DNA of 50,744 bases from Gemmatimonadota bacterium (GTDB lineage: Bacteria; JAAXHH01), in contig JAPPBT010000014.1 of assembly GCA_026702745.1 (NCBI GenBank), positions 1-50,744 on the forward strand. Reading direction: 5' to 3'. Shown piece by piece: positions 1-8,594 of the stretch. Both the position numbers and the translations under genes were made by a program. The notes under the pieces are model-generated. The model ran no database searches. It saw only the letters and a list, made by a program, of their open reading frames with translations, and was not told the DNA's origin. Each line of letters starts with the position of its first letter. Position 1 is the stretch's first letter.

Positions 1-464
1 ATCACGACCGGTTCCTTCACTTCGGGATACCAGGTCACGTGCTCCTCGCCCTCGAAGAAGCGGAACAGGGCACCACACGCTCCGTTGCACCAGGGGTGGC
101 GGTTGGCGGATTGAGGACCGGATGAGATATCGGTCGCAGCGCCCATTACACTCAATAGTTGTCCATCCAGCCGCTTGACCGGTTCGGGTACCGCCAGTTT
201 GTGTTCTTTCAGGTATGCCAGCAGGTCGAGCTCGTACCGGTAGGCCTCGGGATTGCGGACGTAGAATTCGTGGTCCGTGTAAATCCTGTAGACGTACCGC
301 TGATCCTGCGAGGTAATGATAAAGTTCCGGTTGGCCCCGGGCTCCAGTTCGCGTACATCGACGGGTGGAGCCAGGCCATAGTGCTCCACCAGGTAAGCGG
401 CGACGGCGGAACAGGACTGCTCCGAAGATCCAGCAGATGCGGAAGAATCGGAAGTATTGTTCAT
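1..464 (-). CDS. APH/choline-kinase-like phosphotransferase, N-terminal part (cut by window edge)
   Basis: Reading the minus strand from an ATG at 462-464 gives an open frame to the window edge, about 154 residues. Residues about 43-63 (GANRNFIITSQDQRYVYRIY) look like the glycine-rich nucleotide loop and first strands of aminoglycoside phosphotransferase/homoserine-kinase-like enzymes. They are followed by an E..L...L helix and a VPEPV turn typical of the same family. A later Trp/Cys-rich stretch precedes a LFRFFEGEEHVTWY segment. The catalytic loop and Mg-binding motif lie beyond the edge, so the substrate cannot be judged; family members phosphorylate small alcohols, amino alcohols or antibiotics. 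Weak ribosome site; the start could lie slightly elsewhere. Confidence 0.7.
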   Translation of the reverse strand, partial: MNNTSDSSASAGSSEQSCSAVAAYLVEHYGLAPPVDVRELEPGANRNFIITSQDQRYVYRIYTDHEFYVRNPEAYRYELDLLAYLKEHKLAVPEPVKRLDGQLLSVMGAATDISSGPQSANRHPWCNGACGALFRFFEGEEHVTWYPEVKEPVV

Positions 465-490
465 GATGGGTGCCAATATGAGTCTGCAAA

Positions 491-620
491 CTTGACCAGG
501 GCAACAAGTTTAATTTCATTGCCTGAGCGACCCGATATCGTCGACCTGATGTCTGACCGGCAGCGGCTCGACACGATGAATTGCTTCAGGCTGAACGAGA
601 AATGCCGGACACCGCATATC
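491..620 (+). pseudogene. Relic of a sulfatase 5' end (partial duplicate of the gene at 6061)
   Basis: Bases 523-618 align without gaps to the first about 33 codons of the sulfatase at 6061. The translated relic reads RPDIVDLMSDRQRLDTMNCF against RPNIVVLMSDQQRLDTVSCY. Bases 491-522 also match the sulfatase upstream region 5961-5992. The relic lacks exactly the 72 bases that, in the intact copy, lie between two CATTGC repeats (5987-5992 and 6059-6064), including the ribosome site. This fits a slipped-repeat deletion. Homology ends just before the DUF3500 gene, so no functional sulfatase can be made. Confidence 0.72.
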
Positions 621-634
621 TATCTGAGGAATGT

Positions 635-1756
635 ATGAATACTGCAGGATTCATGAATCGTGTGTTGATTTGCCTTCTCGGTGCAATGATAGTCGTTGCC
701 GCGATTATAGCCTATCTGTTGTTTCGGCCGGATGTTGGGACGCGGATTTTCTTTGGAGTGGGCCCCTCATCGGTAGATATCAAGATTAAGAACGATTACG
801 AGGTCCCCGCCGCGGACGAGAAAACCGAGGCCATCGTGGCGGCTGCAAGGTTATTTCTGGATTCACTGGACGAAAGTCAGAGACAAGCGGCGACATACCG
901 GTTCACCGATAACGCGCAGCGCGCGAACTGGTCCAACCTGCCCGAGGGCATGGTTCCGCGTGGAGGTGTAATGCTTGGTGTGCTCACTGAAGCACAGCGG
1001 GCGAATCTGGATGGGCTTCTTAGCGAACTGCTGAGTGAAGCCGGTATGGAGAACATCACGCATCAACTGGCCGCGGAAGACCTGCTGGTCTCTGGAGACG
1101 TGCTCGGTGTCATGAAATACGGCAGCAGGTACTTCACCGCTGCATTTCTCGGTGAACCGTCCACTTCTGAGCCCTGGATGTTCCAGTTCGGCGGGCACCA
1201 TCTCGCCATAAACGCCACGGTATTCGGACCGAACGTTTCCTTTTCACCTATGCTGACGGGCGGCCAACCGTTGCACCTGCACCTTGACGGTGACGATGTC
1301 TTCGTTACGCGAAGGGAAACTGCGGCGGCACAGGCGTTCTTGGAGAGCCTTTCGGACGAACAGAAGCGACAAGCTGTGCGTTCAGGCCGGCCCATCGACC
1401 TCCTGCTAGGCCCGGGAAAGTATGGCGTTACCATTGCGCCGGAAGGCATCAAGGGAAGCGATCTGACCACCATCCAGAAAACGTTGCTCCTGGATGTCAT
1501 TGAGGCCCGTCTGGGTTTCATGAATAGTGACGATTATGCACAGAAAATGAAAGCCGTGGTGGCCGGTATCGAGGACACGTACTTTGGATGGTGGGGACGG
1601 CAGGATGTCCCGGGCGCCGTGTATTTCCGCGTAACCGGTCCGTCCATCGTACTCGAATATGCGGTTCAAAACGGCGAGGACACCGTAGATCACGTTCACA
1701 GCATGTATCGTGATATAGATAACGACTACGGTTCCGCTTGGATCGGGGCCGAGTGA
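635..1756 (+). CDS. DUF3500 family protein, membrane-anchored or exported
   Basis: A 373-residue protein when started at the ATG at 635, which has a GAGGA four bases upstream; an in-frame start at 581 would run through the sulfatase relic and is rejected. Residues about 8-30 form a hydrophobic N-terminal anchor or signal. The rest matches my memory of DUF3500 proteins: a LDSLDESQR opening helix, the central block WMFQFGGHHLAIN with paired histidines, and a second LESLSDEQKRQA helix. The function of DUF3500 is unestablished; the His-rich core suggests a metal-dependent enzyme, which is inference. It converges on the Sel1 gene at 1825. Confidence 0.75.
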   Translation: MNTAGFMNRVLICLLGAMIVVAAIIAYLLFRPDVGTRIFFGVGPSSVDIKIKNDYEVPAADEKTEAIVAAARLFLDSLDESQRQAATYRFTDNAQRANWSNLPEGMVPRGGVMLGVLTEAQRANLDGLLSELLSEAGMENITHQLAAEDLLVSGDVLGVMKYGSRYFTAAFLGEPSTSEPWMFQFGGHHLAINATVFGPNVSFSPMLTGGQPLHLHLDGDDVFVTRRETAAAQAFLESLSDEQKRQAVRSGRPIDLLLGPGKYGVTIAPEGIKGSDLTTIQKTLLLDVIEARLGFMNSDDYAQKMKAVVAGIEDTYFGWWGRQDVPGAVYFRVTGPSIVLEYAVQNGEDTVDHVHSMYRDIDNDYGSAWIGAE

Positions 1757-1824
1757 ATGTTGCTAGCGTGTTTAAACGTCTAGGCGTTCGAAGCGATCCG
1801 TCCGGTCTGCACGATCCATATCAC

Positions 1825-3597
1825 TTACCTCGAAGGATCGATCCGTTCCCGAATCAATTCCAATAGTTCCTTAGCTTGCTCCAGCATGCCTTCAGTCATA
1901 TTCTGTTTGACCAATTCCAGGTTGTGAACGGCGATACTGTCTCCACGCTCCGCTGCCAGACTGATCCAGGCATAGGCCTTGACGAGGTCCCTCATGGAAC
2001 TGTCGCCATTGAAGTGGACGATTCCCATATTGGTCATGGCTTCAATCTTTCCCTGTACGGCGGCCATCATATACCACCTGACCGCCTCTCCGTCATCTTC
2101 CTGCACTCCTCTACCTTTGTCGTAGGAAAGCCCGAGATTGTACTGGGCCATTTCATGACCCTGGTCCGCAGCCAGGCGAAACCAACGTATTGCTTCAGTA
2201 TGGTTTGTCGGCCTACCTTCACCGAAAGCGTACATTACTCCCAGATTGTACCGAGCGCTTGTATGGCCGGCCTCCGCAGCCATGCGATACCAACGATACG
2301 CTTCAATCCAATCCTGCTCCACGCCGTCTGCGAGATGGTACATGTATCCGAGTCTCTCCTGGGCATCATCGACACCCTGTTCGCCCGCCAGAGTGTACCA
2401 CCGAACCGCCTCTTCATTGTCCTCGGGAACGCCGTCGCCGTGATCATACTTGTAGCCCAGGATGTACTGAGCCGATTTGTGACCTTGTTCACCGGCTTTG
2501 CGGTACCAGTGAACGGCTTCTTCGACGTCTCCAATAACGCTGACCTCATCATCATACAGAACGGCAAGGCTGAATTGTGCTTGCACGTGATCCTGCTCAG
2601 CCGCCTTGCGGTACCAAAGTGCTGCCTTAGTAGTGTCCTCCGGTACACCATCGCCACGGGCATACCGTGCAGCAAGATTGTACTGGGCTTCCACATAGCC
2701 TTGTTCGGCAGCTTTATAGTACCATTCAACCGCCTTGCCTGCATCCTTCGGTACACCATCACCCCGGGTATAACGTGCGGCCAGATAGAACTGGGCTTGT
2801 GCATTGCCCTGCTCGGCAGCTTTACGATACCAAAAGGCCGCCTGGGTGGCATCCTTTGTGACGCCCTCGCCCTGTGAATACATAATGCCCAGGTTAATCT
2901 GGGATGCGTCATGGTCCTGCTCGGCAGCCTTCCGGTACCAGTATACCGCTTTCTCATCATCTACAGGAACACCATCACCGGTATCGTAGATAAGACCGAC
3001 GAAGTACTGCGCGGAATAATGTCCCAGTTCTGCAGCCTTGATGAACCAGATGAGTCCTTTTCCCGGGTCTGCCTCCACTCCGATCCCATACTTATACATG
3101 TATCCAAGTCTGACTTGAGCGTCCGCATCTTCCTGAACGGCGGCTTTTTGAAGCCAGCCAAATGCCTCGGAGGGATTCTCATCGACCCCGTCGCCATTCA
3201 GGTACATGGCGCCCAGTCTATACTGGGCTCTCACATGGTCCTGTTCCGCAGCACTTCGGTACCACTGCATGGCCCTGGCAACATCTTCTTCCACACCCCT
3301 GCCGCGGGCATACATAAACCCGAGCATGTACTGGGCTTTCGCGTGATCCTGCTCGGCAGCTTTCGAGTACCACTTGAACGCTTCCTCGTAATCCTGTTCC
3401 ACATCCTTGCCGTCATAGTAGATCTCGCCCAGTTCATATTGCGCCTCGGCGTCACCAGCCACCGCCGCCTGGCGTGTTTCCTCCAGGCTGGCTTCGATTT
3501 GCCCCTGCACGTGCACCGGCACGAGAACCATAACCACGAGAGCGAGTATCATGGATCCTGCCAACAACCGAGTCCGAGTTAAGGTCTGCTCACCCAT
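1825..3597 (-). CDS. Secreted Sel1-like repeat protein (about 15 repeats)
   Basis: A 590-residue protein with an N-terminal signal peptide (basic start, hydrophobic residues about 10-30, cleavage probably after VQG). It is followed almost entirely by 36-residue Sel1-like repeats of the form A..WYRKAAEQGH..AQY.LG.MY..G.GV..D. I count about 15 units; the last three are more degenerate. Sel1 repeats form TPR-like superhelices that scaffold protein-protein contacts. No enzymatic domain is present. The next gene upstream on the same strand is a second protein of the same design, 124 bases away, suggesting duplication and divergence. Binding partners are unknown. Confidence 0.9.
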   Translation of the reverse strand: MGEQTLTRTRLLAGSMILALVVMVLVPVHVQGQIEASLEETRQAAVAGDAEAQYELGEIYYDGKDVEQDYEEAFKWYSKAAEQDHAKAQYMLGFMYARGRGVEEDVARAMQWYRSAAEQDHVRAQYRLGAMYLNGDGVDENPSEAFGWLQKAAVQEDADAQVRLGYMYKYGIGVEADPGKGLIWFIKAAELGHYSAQYFVGLIYDTGDGVPVDDEKAVYWYRKAAEQDHDASQINLGIMYSQGEGVTKDATQAAFWYRKAAEQGNAQAQFYLAARYTRGDGVPKDAGKAVEWYYKAAEQGYVEAQYNLAARYARGDGVPEDTTKAALWYRKAAEQDHVQAQFSLAVLYDDEVSVIGDVEEAVHWYRKAGEQGHKSAQYILGYKYDHGDGVPEDNEEAVRWYTLAGEQGVDDAQERLGYMYHLADGVEQDWIEAYRWYRMAAEAGHTSARYNLGVMYAFGEGRPTNHTEAIRWFRLAADQGHEMAQYNLGLSYDKGRGVQEDDGEAVRWYMMAAVQGKIEAMTNMGIVHFNGDSSMRDLVKAYAWISLAAERGDSIAVHNLELVKQNMTEGMLEQAKELLELIRERIDPSR

Positions 3598-3621
3598 ATC
3601 ACAACTCCGATTTAGTCTTGA

Positions 3622-3690
3622 TGTTTGACGCTCCGCTTGTTCGACGTTCAGTTTATTTGAAGCTACAGGTGTTCGATGCTCCGCCTGTTC
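3622..3690. repeat. Imperfect 21-bp direct repeat between the two Sel1 genes
   Basis: Copies at 3622-3642 and 3670-3690 share 18 of 21 bases around the core GCTCCGC.TGTTC. The unit lies in the short spacer between the Sel1 genes. It may be an operator or a trace of slippage; no function can be assigned. Confidence 0.5.
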
Positions 3691-3721
3691 AATCCGGGAC
3701 GACTGTTAATCGTACCCGATA

Positions 3722-5701
3722 TCAAGGCTGAGCATAGATTCGCTCTCGATACGTCTCGGCGAGCTTCTCCGCCTGCTCGATCTGGTTGGTGGACATGAAC
3801 ACCCTGAAAGCCTCGATGTTGCTATTGGCCAGACTGTCTCCCTTTGACGCGGCGACTCGAGTCCAGGCGTAGCCCAGGATTTCGTTCTCGGGTACTCCTT
3901 CTGCATAAAAATACATGTATCCCATGTTTATCTGGGCATTCACTATTCCCTGTTCGGCAGCCATTCTATACCACAGAAGCGCTTCCTCTTTATCTTTTTG
4001 AACGCCCTCACCGTTGTCATACATAACCCCGAGACTGTACTGAGCATCTCCATTGCCTTGTTCAGCAGCCTTGCGAAACCATGAAACCGCCTTTTCGTCG
4101 TTTTCCGGTACGCCTGTACCGGTATCGTACATCATACCTAGATTGTACTGAGAGCTCGAATGCCCCTGCCCTGCCGCTCTTGCGTACCAACGTGCGGCTT
4201 CAGTGTAATCCTGAGGAACGCCCATCCCGTTCTCATACATGTATCCGAGATTGTTCTGGGCGTACGGTTCGTCCTGGTCGGCAGCCTGCCGATACCACCT
4301 AACGGCTTCATTCAAATCTATGTTAACTCCATATCCATAATGATAAATGATCCCCAGGCCGAACTGCGCATCTGCATCGCCCTGGTCGGCAGCCTTGCCG
4401 AACCAGACCGCCGCCGTGGAATCGCTCTTTGCAACACCTTCACCAAACCTGTACATCACGGCAAGTTCGTACTGGGCGGACACGTAGTCCTGTTCTGCAG
4501 CACGTTGAATCCACTGTGCGGCCATCGATTTGTCCAATTCAACACCCTGTCCGTTCTGGTACAGAAGCCCCAGATTGTACTGTGACAGCGCGTTCTCCTG
4601 TTCCGCGGCCCTCCTGTACCATCTTGCCGCTTCGGCTAAGTCCTTTGGAACCCCCTCGCCGTTTTTGTACATCACGCCCAAATCATTCTGAGCATCCGCG
4701 TCCCCCTGCTCGGCGGCTTTGCGATACCAGTAAACGGCCTCATCTTTTTGTTCCGGAACCCCCTCCCCATAATCGTACATGACGCCGAGGCTGTATTGCG
4801 CATCGGCGTTTCCCTGCTCAGCGGATTTCCGATACCATTTCACTGCTTTCTCGTCGTCTACTGAAACACCGCGCCCTGTGTCATACATGGCGCCGATGGT
4901 GTACTGAGCGTCTGAGTCTTCCTGTTCGGCAGCGAGCCGATACCACTTAAACGCTTCGGATTCGTCCTTTGGAATCCCAGCACCACCGCGCTCATACATC
5001 AGTCCCAGATTGTACTGTGCGTTCAGGTTTCCTTGCTCGGCCGCACTCCGGTACCACTTGACGGCCTCGGCATCATTTTCCGCTACACCTGACCCTTCAT
5101 CGTACATGAGACCCAGGTTATTCTGCGCGAGTTTATGTCCCTGTCCAGCGGCTTTGAGATACCATTCGACGGCAAGTGATTCATCCTGCTCAACATGCTG
5201 GCCATTCGCATAGAAGACACCCAGAGCGTACTGTGCATCAGCATTGTCCTGCACGGCAGCCATATGAATCCACCGGATACTCTCGGACGGATCCTCCTGA
5301 ATGCCTTTACCATACAGGTACATGAGGCCCAGGTCGTACTGGGCGTCCGGATAGTCCTGACTTGCGGCCTTTGTATACCATTCCACTGCCTTCGCATCGT
5401 CTGTGGTTACACCTTCGCCAACATCGTACATGACACCAATCCTGTGCTGGGCTTTCGGGTGGCCCTGGTCCGCTGCTTTTCGATACCACTCCAGTGCCTT
5501 CGCATGATCTTCTGCCACGCCACTTCCGTGATAGTACATATCACCGAGGGAAGTTTGCGCCTCGGCATCGCCCTGATCGGCTTTCTGCAGGATTTCTTCG
5601 AAATCCGGAGATTCCTGGGCGGATATGTCGACAGTGCAGGTAACGCAGGCGGCACAGGTAATCAGCATCGAAAGTGCAAGGTAGAATTGCCATTTAATCA
5701 T
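3722..5701 (-). CDS. Secreted Sel1-like repeat protein (about 17 repeats)
   Basis: A 659-residue protein with a signal peptide (hydrophobic core about residues 6-20, likely cleavage after ISAQ). About 17 consecutive 36-residue Sel1-like repeats follow, highly regular (WYRKAAEQGNADAQYSLGVM is one core), with one 37-residue unit. It is probably periplasmic or outer-surface. It lies upstream of, and in the same direction as, the 590-residue Sel1 protein, so the two may be co-transcribed. No catalytic domain is visible. The near-identical repeats invite slippage, so copy number may vary among strains. The exact role is unknown. Confidence 0.9.
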   Translation of the reverse strand: MIKWQFYLALSMLITCAACVTCTVDISAQESPDFEEILQKADQGDAEAQTSLGDMYYHGSGVAEDHAKALEWYRKAADQGHPKAQHRIGVMYDVGEGVTTDDAKAVEWYTKAASQDYPDAQYDLGLMYLYGKGIQEDPSESIRWIHMAAVQDNADAQYALGVFYANGQHVEQDESLAVEWYLKAAGQGHKLAQNNLGLMYDEGSGVAENDAEAVKWYRSAAEQGNLNAQYNLGLMYERGGAGIPKDESEAFKWYRLAAEQEDSDAQYTIGAMYDTGRGVSVDDEKAVKWYRKSAEQGNADAQYSLGVMYDYGEGVPEQKDEAVYWYRKAAEQGDADAQNDLGVMYKNGEGVPKDLAEAARWYRRAAEQENALSQYNLGLLYQNGQGVELDKSMAAQWIQRAAEQDYVSAQYELAVMYRFGEGVAKSDSTAAVWFGKAADQGDADAQFGLGIIYHYGYGVNIDLNEAVRWYRQAADQDEPYAQNNLGYMYENGMGVPQDYTEAARWYARAAGQGHSSSQYNLGMMYDTGTGVPENDEKAVSWFRKAAEQGNGDAQYSLGVMYDNGEGVQKDKEEALLWYRMAAEQGIVNAQINMGYMYFYAEGVPENEILGYAWTRVAASKGDSLANSNIEAFRVFMSTNQIEQAEKLAETYRERIYAQP

Positions 5702-6060
5702 GTAGCGAACTCCGTAAATGACGAATTCCGTGCATTACGTTCTGGGCAGCGGGATGTTCAGGAAACTCGGAATGTTAATAGGTTTACCTGGTAATAAGTG
5801 GGGTGCTCTACGTTTCGGCAACTCGAATAGTACCGCATGCTGGATTTTCATTCGTGATTGGCGGGTTTATGAGGCAGGACTTTGCAAACAATCCGCCCGT
5901 TGGTGTATCTCAGTCACCGAAGCACCGAAGGAAATCACGACCGGTTTATGAGGGAGTATCCTTGACCGTGACAACAGGTTAAAGTTCATTGCTTGAACTG
6001 CATTAATATGGAACACTGTGTGTTACGCAGCATAACCACCGCCGCAGAGAGGAGTACCCA
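5702..6060. other. Intergenic region, divergent between Sel1 and sulfatase genes
   Basis: No supported gene. A 77-codon plus-strand frame (5718-5951) has no recognisable domain and odd composition, so I do not call it. The region contains the sulfatase ribosome site (GAGGAG at 6049-6054) and the two CATTGC repeats whose recombination explains the relic at 491-620. It also has a near-palindrome GTTACGCAGCATAAC around 6022-6036 that could be an operator. Confidence 0.5.
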
Positions 6061-7521
6061 TTGCCCAAGCGACCCAATATCGTCGTCCTGATGTCCGACC
6101 AGCAGCGGCTCGACACGGTGAGTTGCTACGGGCTGAACGAAGTGTGCCGGACGCCGCACATCGACGCCCTGGCCGCGCGGGGCGTGCGTTTCGACTGGGC
6201 GTTCACGCCGACGGCGATCTGCTCGCCGGCCCGCGCCTCCTTCTACACGGGCCTCTATCCGCACAATCATGGGGTGACGGCCAACGGCCTGTGCCTGAAC
6301 GAGGGCGTACGCGGTATCAACCACTACCTGTCGGATGCAGGTTACCGCTGCGGGTACGCCGGCAAGTGGCACGTGGACCAGGAAACCGGTCCCACGGGCT
6401 ACGGGTTCACCGGCAAGGATTTCATGGGCTACGGCTTCCCCGGTGGGAATCTGCTGCCCGGCCTGCAGTTCGGCGGCAGCCTGAGCAGCCACAATTATTA
6501 CGCCGACTATCTCAAGGAGAAGGGTTTCGACCCGCCGCCCACGGTCTCGCACCGTTACGTCGGCACGAATCCCTCGAACCAGCGCCAGGAGATGTTCGCC
6601 CTGCACGAAGGGCCAGTCGAGTCGTGCATCGAGTACTTCGTCGCGGAGGAAGCCATCCGCGTGCTCGACGAGGTGGCCGGCGGCGAGGAACCCTTCTTCC
6701 TGTGGGCCAATTTCTGGGGTCCGCACAGCCCTTCGCTGGTCCCGGAGCCGTACTTCTCCATGTACGACCCGAAGTCCATTCCCGAGCATCCGGGGTACGC
6801 CGAGACCTTCGAGAAGAAGCCCTATCGCCAGAAGCTCATCGAAAACCTCTGGGGGCTGGGCGACTACGGCTGGGAAGGATTCCAGGAAATCGGCGCACGC
6901 TATTTCGGGCACTGCACACTCCTCGACGACATGGTGGGACGCGTCGTGGCGCACCTGGAGAAACTGGGCGAACTCGACAACACCATCATCGTATACACCG
7001 CCGACCACGGCGACTGCCTCGGCGCGCACAAGCTGATCGAGAAGGGCGAATTCATGTACGACGAGATCTACCGCATCCCCCTCGTCATTGCCCATCCCGG
7101 CTGTCATGCGCCCGGCACGGCCTGCGAGGAGTTCGTCTACCTCCACGAAATCATGCTCTCGTCCCTCGACGCTGCGGGTGTCGAAGTGCCCGCCGATCTC
7201 GATGGCCAATCCTTTCTCCCGGCCATCGAAGGACGCCCCTTTGCGAATGGACGCGAGGAAGTCTACTGCGTCTTCGACCGCCACTTCACCGTCGCCAATC
7301 AGCGCATGGTCCGCACCCGAACCCACCAGTTCACCTTTAATTCGGCCGATCCCGGCGAGCTGTACGATCTGCTGCGCGACCCCTACCAGCTCGACAACGT
7401 GTACGGGGAACCGGAATATGAAACTGTAAGACAGGATTTAATGGGTCGGATGGATCGCTACATGGAGAAAATGGGTGATCCACTGCACGGATGGTTCGGG
7501 CGAATCAAGGGGGCGTATTAG
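6061..7521 (+). CDS. Sulfatase family hydrolase (formylglycine type)
   Basis: A 486-residue type I sulfatase. It starts at a TTG at 6061, supported by GAGGAG seven bases upstream and by the RPNIVVLMSDQQ strand that normally opens these enzymes (metal ligand Asp13). The signature CSPAR at residues 54-58 gives the cysteine converted to formylglycine, and TADHGD (Asp315, His316) supplies further metal ligands. There is no signal peptide, so it is cytoplasmic or exported by another route. Family members hydrolyse sulfate esters of sugars, phenols or choline; the substrate cannot be told. No maturase (FGE/AtsB) is in the window. A PhyH dioxygenase converges on its 3' end. Confidence 0.93.
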   Translation: MPKRPNIVVLMSDQQRLDTVSCYGLNEVCRTPHIDALAARGVRFDWAFTPTAICSPARASFYTGLYPHNHGVTANGLCLNEGVRGINHYLSDAGYRCGYAGKWHVDQETGPTGYGFTGKDFMGYGFPGGNLLPGLQFGGSLSSHNYYADYLKEKGFDPPPTVSHRYVGTNPSNQRQEMFALHEGPVESCIEYFVAEEAIRVLDEVAGGEEPFFLWANFWGPHSPSLVPEPYFSMYDPKSIPEHPGYAETFEKKPYRQKLIENLWGLGDYGWEGFQEIGARYFGHCTLLDDMVGRVVAHLEKLGELDNTIIVYTADHGDCLGAHKLIEKGEFMYDEIYRIPLVIAHPGCHAPGTACEEFVYLHEIMLSSLDAAGVEVPADLDGQSFLPAIEGRPFANGREEVYCVFDRHFTVANQRMVRTRTHQFTFNSADPGELYDLLRDPYQLDNVYGEPEYETVRQDLMGRMDRYMEKMGDPLHGWFGRIKGAY

Positions 7522-7571
7522 CCGGGGCCATGCATATTAACCCGGGCTATTTGGGAAGCGGGAACTGGAAA

Positions 7572-8486
7572 CTAACCTTCGGCGATTCGCTCCGCCCACT
7601 CGCGGAGCGGTACGTCGTCCTTGTCTTCCGACATCCAATGCCGTGACGCGGGGTGGTAGTCCGGGTCCGGTCCCATCGGATCGCCCTTTGGTGAAAGGGC
7701 GCCCAGCAGCTGCCGCCGGACGGGCGAGCTTCTTTCGATGAGTCCGGGATCCTGCTCGTTGTAATCGGTCGGCCGAAGCCAGCGGTAGTGGTATCCCACG
7801 TGCATGATCTTGCGCGTCTTCCGCGAGAGGTTGGGGCCGACGCAGTGCCACACCGCGGTGCGCCACAACACGGCCGAGCCGATGGGCAGTTTGAGCTCGA
7901 CCGCCCCATCCGGATCCGTCCCGTTATCGCGATTCCGTAGTTCGTCCATCCTGAGCCGGTGACTGCCCGGCACCAGCCACAGGTTGCCGCAGTTGGATTC
8001 GGTCATGTCGTAGAGCACGTAGAAGACCTTGATCTCCATGAACGGCAGGCGCCCATCGAGGGAAGGCCCCAGGAACAGGTCGTCGCTCGCCAGGTCGGGA
8101 TGCCAGCCGACGTTGCGGTATCCCGCCTGGTGGTCTTCGCCCTTGCCGACGCCCGAAATGCGGTCCTTCAGGTCCTCGGGATAGGGCGGACGGTAGTCCA
8201 GGTGCGTAGTACGGATCTGGATGTTACAGCCGATTGCGTCCACCACCAGGGGCAGCATGCGCGGGTGGTCGATGAGATCGAGAAAGGCCTCGTGATGGGC
8301 TAAGGCGTTGCGCACGGCATAGGGGTCATCGGGGCCCAGGTCCTTCTCTGATCTTATCCGGTCGCCCACCTCGTCGATGGCCGCAAGCAACCGGTCGAGT
8401 TCGGTCTGGTCGAAGAATTCCTCGAGAACTATAAAGCCCTTCTCGTCAAAGTCTTGGGCCTGCTGGGGCGTCATTGCAAGGGGCAT
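7572..8486 (-). CDS. Phytanoyl-CoA dioxygenase (PhyH) family protein
   Basis: A 304-residue non-haem Fe(II)/2-oxoglutarate dioxygenase. The start ATG at 8486 is preceded by GAGGAAA. The double-stranded beta-helix residues are visible: the HxD pair in GWHPDLAS, a distal His in WHCVGPN, and a following Arg in RKTRKIMHVGYHYRW for 2-oxoglutarate. The N-terminus (FDEKGFIVLEEFF) is typical of PhyH. Members hydroxylate diverse small molecules, and paralogue expansions are common in Latescibacteria and Poribacteria. It converges on the sulfatase with a 50-base gap. The substrate is unknown. Confidence 0.9.
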   Translation of the reverse strand: MPLAMTPQQAQDFDEKGFIVLEEFFDQTELDRLLAAIDEVGDRIRSEKDLGPDDPYAVRNALAHHEAFLDLIDHPRMLPLVVDAIGCNIQIRTTHLDYRPPYPEDLKDRISGVGKGEDHQAGYRNVGWHPDLASDDLFLGPSLDGRLPFMEIKVFYVLYDMTESNCGNLWLVPGSHRLRMDELRNRDNGTDPDGAVELKLPIGSAVLWRTAVWHCVGPNLSRKTRKIMHVGYHYRWLRPTDYNEQDPGLIERSSPVRRQLLGALSPKGDPMGPDPDYHPASRHWMSEDKDDVPLREWAERIAEG

Positions 8487-8534
8487 TTAGGTTTCCTCAC
8501 CGGGACGGTGGCCGGTCGTGCGATGGAGTGTCTC

Positions 8535-8594
8535 CTCACCGCGCCAACCACGTGCTGATGGACGGCCTAGCTCACCGCGCCAGCCACGTGCTGA
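8535..8594. repeat. 24-bp direct duplication of the solute-binding gene 3' end
   Basis: The sequence encoding STWLAR and the stop codon (minus strand, 8571-8594) recurs at 8535-8558 with one mismatch, 36 bases away. It looks like a small tandem duplication, or the last remnant of a third gene copy, beyond the stop codon. Confidence 0.7.

Noticed and set aside
1-14. ATCACGACCGGTT shared with 5934-5946
   Set aside because: Not collinear with the sulfatase relic duplication; a 13-base match alone is weak.
159-638. Plus-strand open frame of 159 codons
   Set aside because: It runs antisense to the APH-family gene and then through the sulfatase relic; only its last about 40 codons resemble a protein.
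5718-5951. 77-codon frame upstream of the sulfatase
   Set aside because: No domain, no good ribosome site and unusual composition; treated as intergenic.
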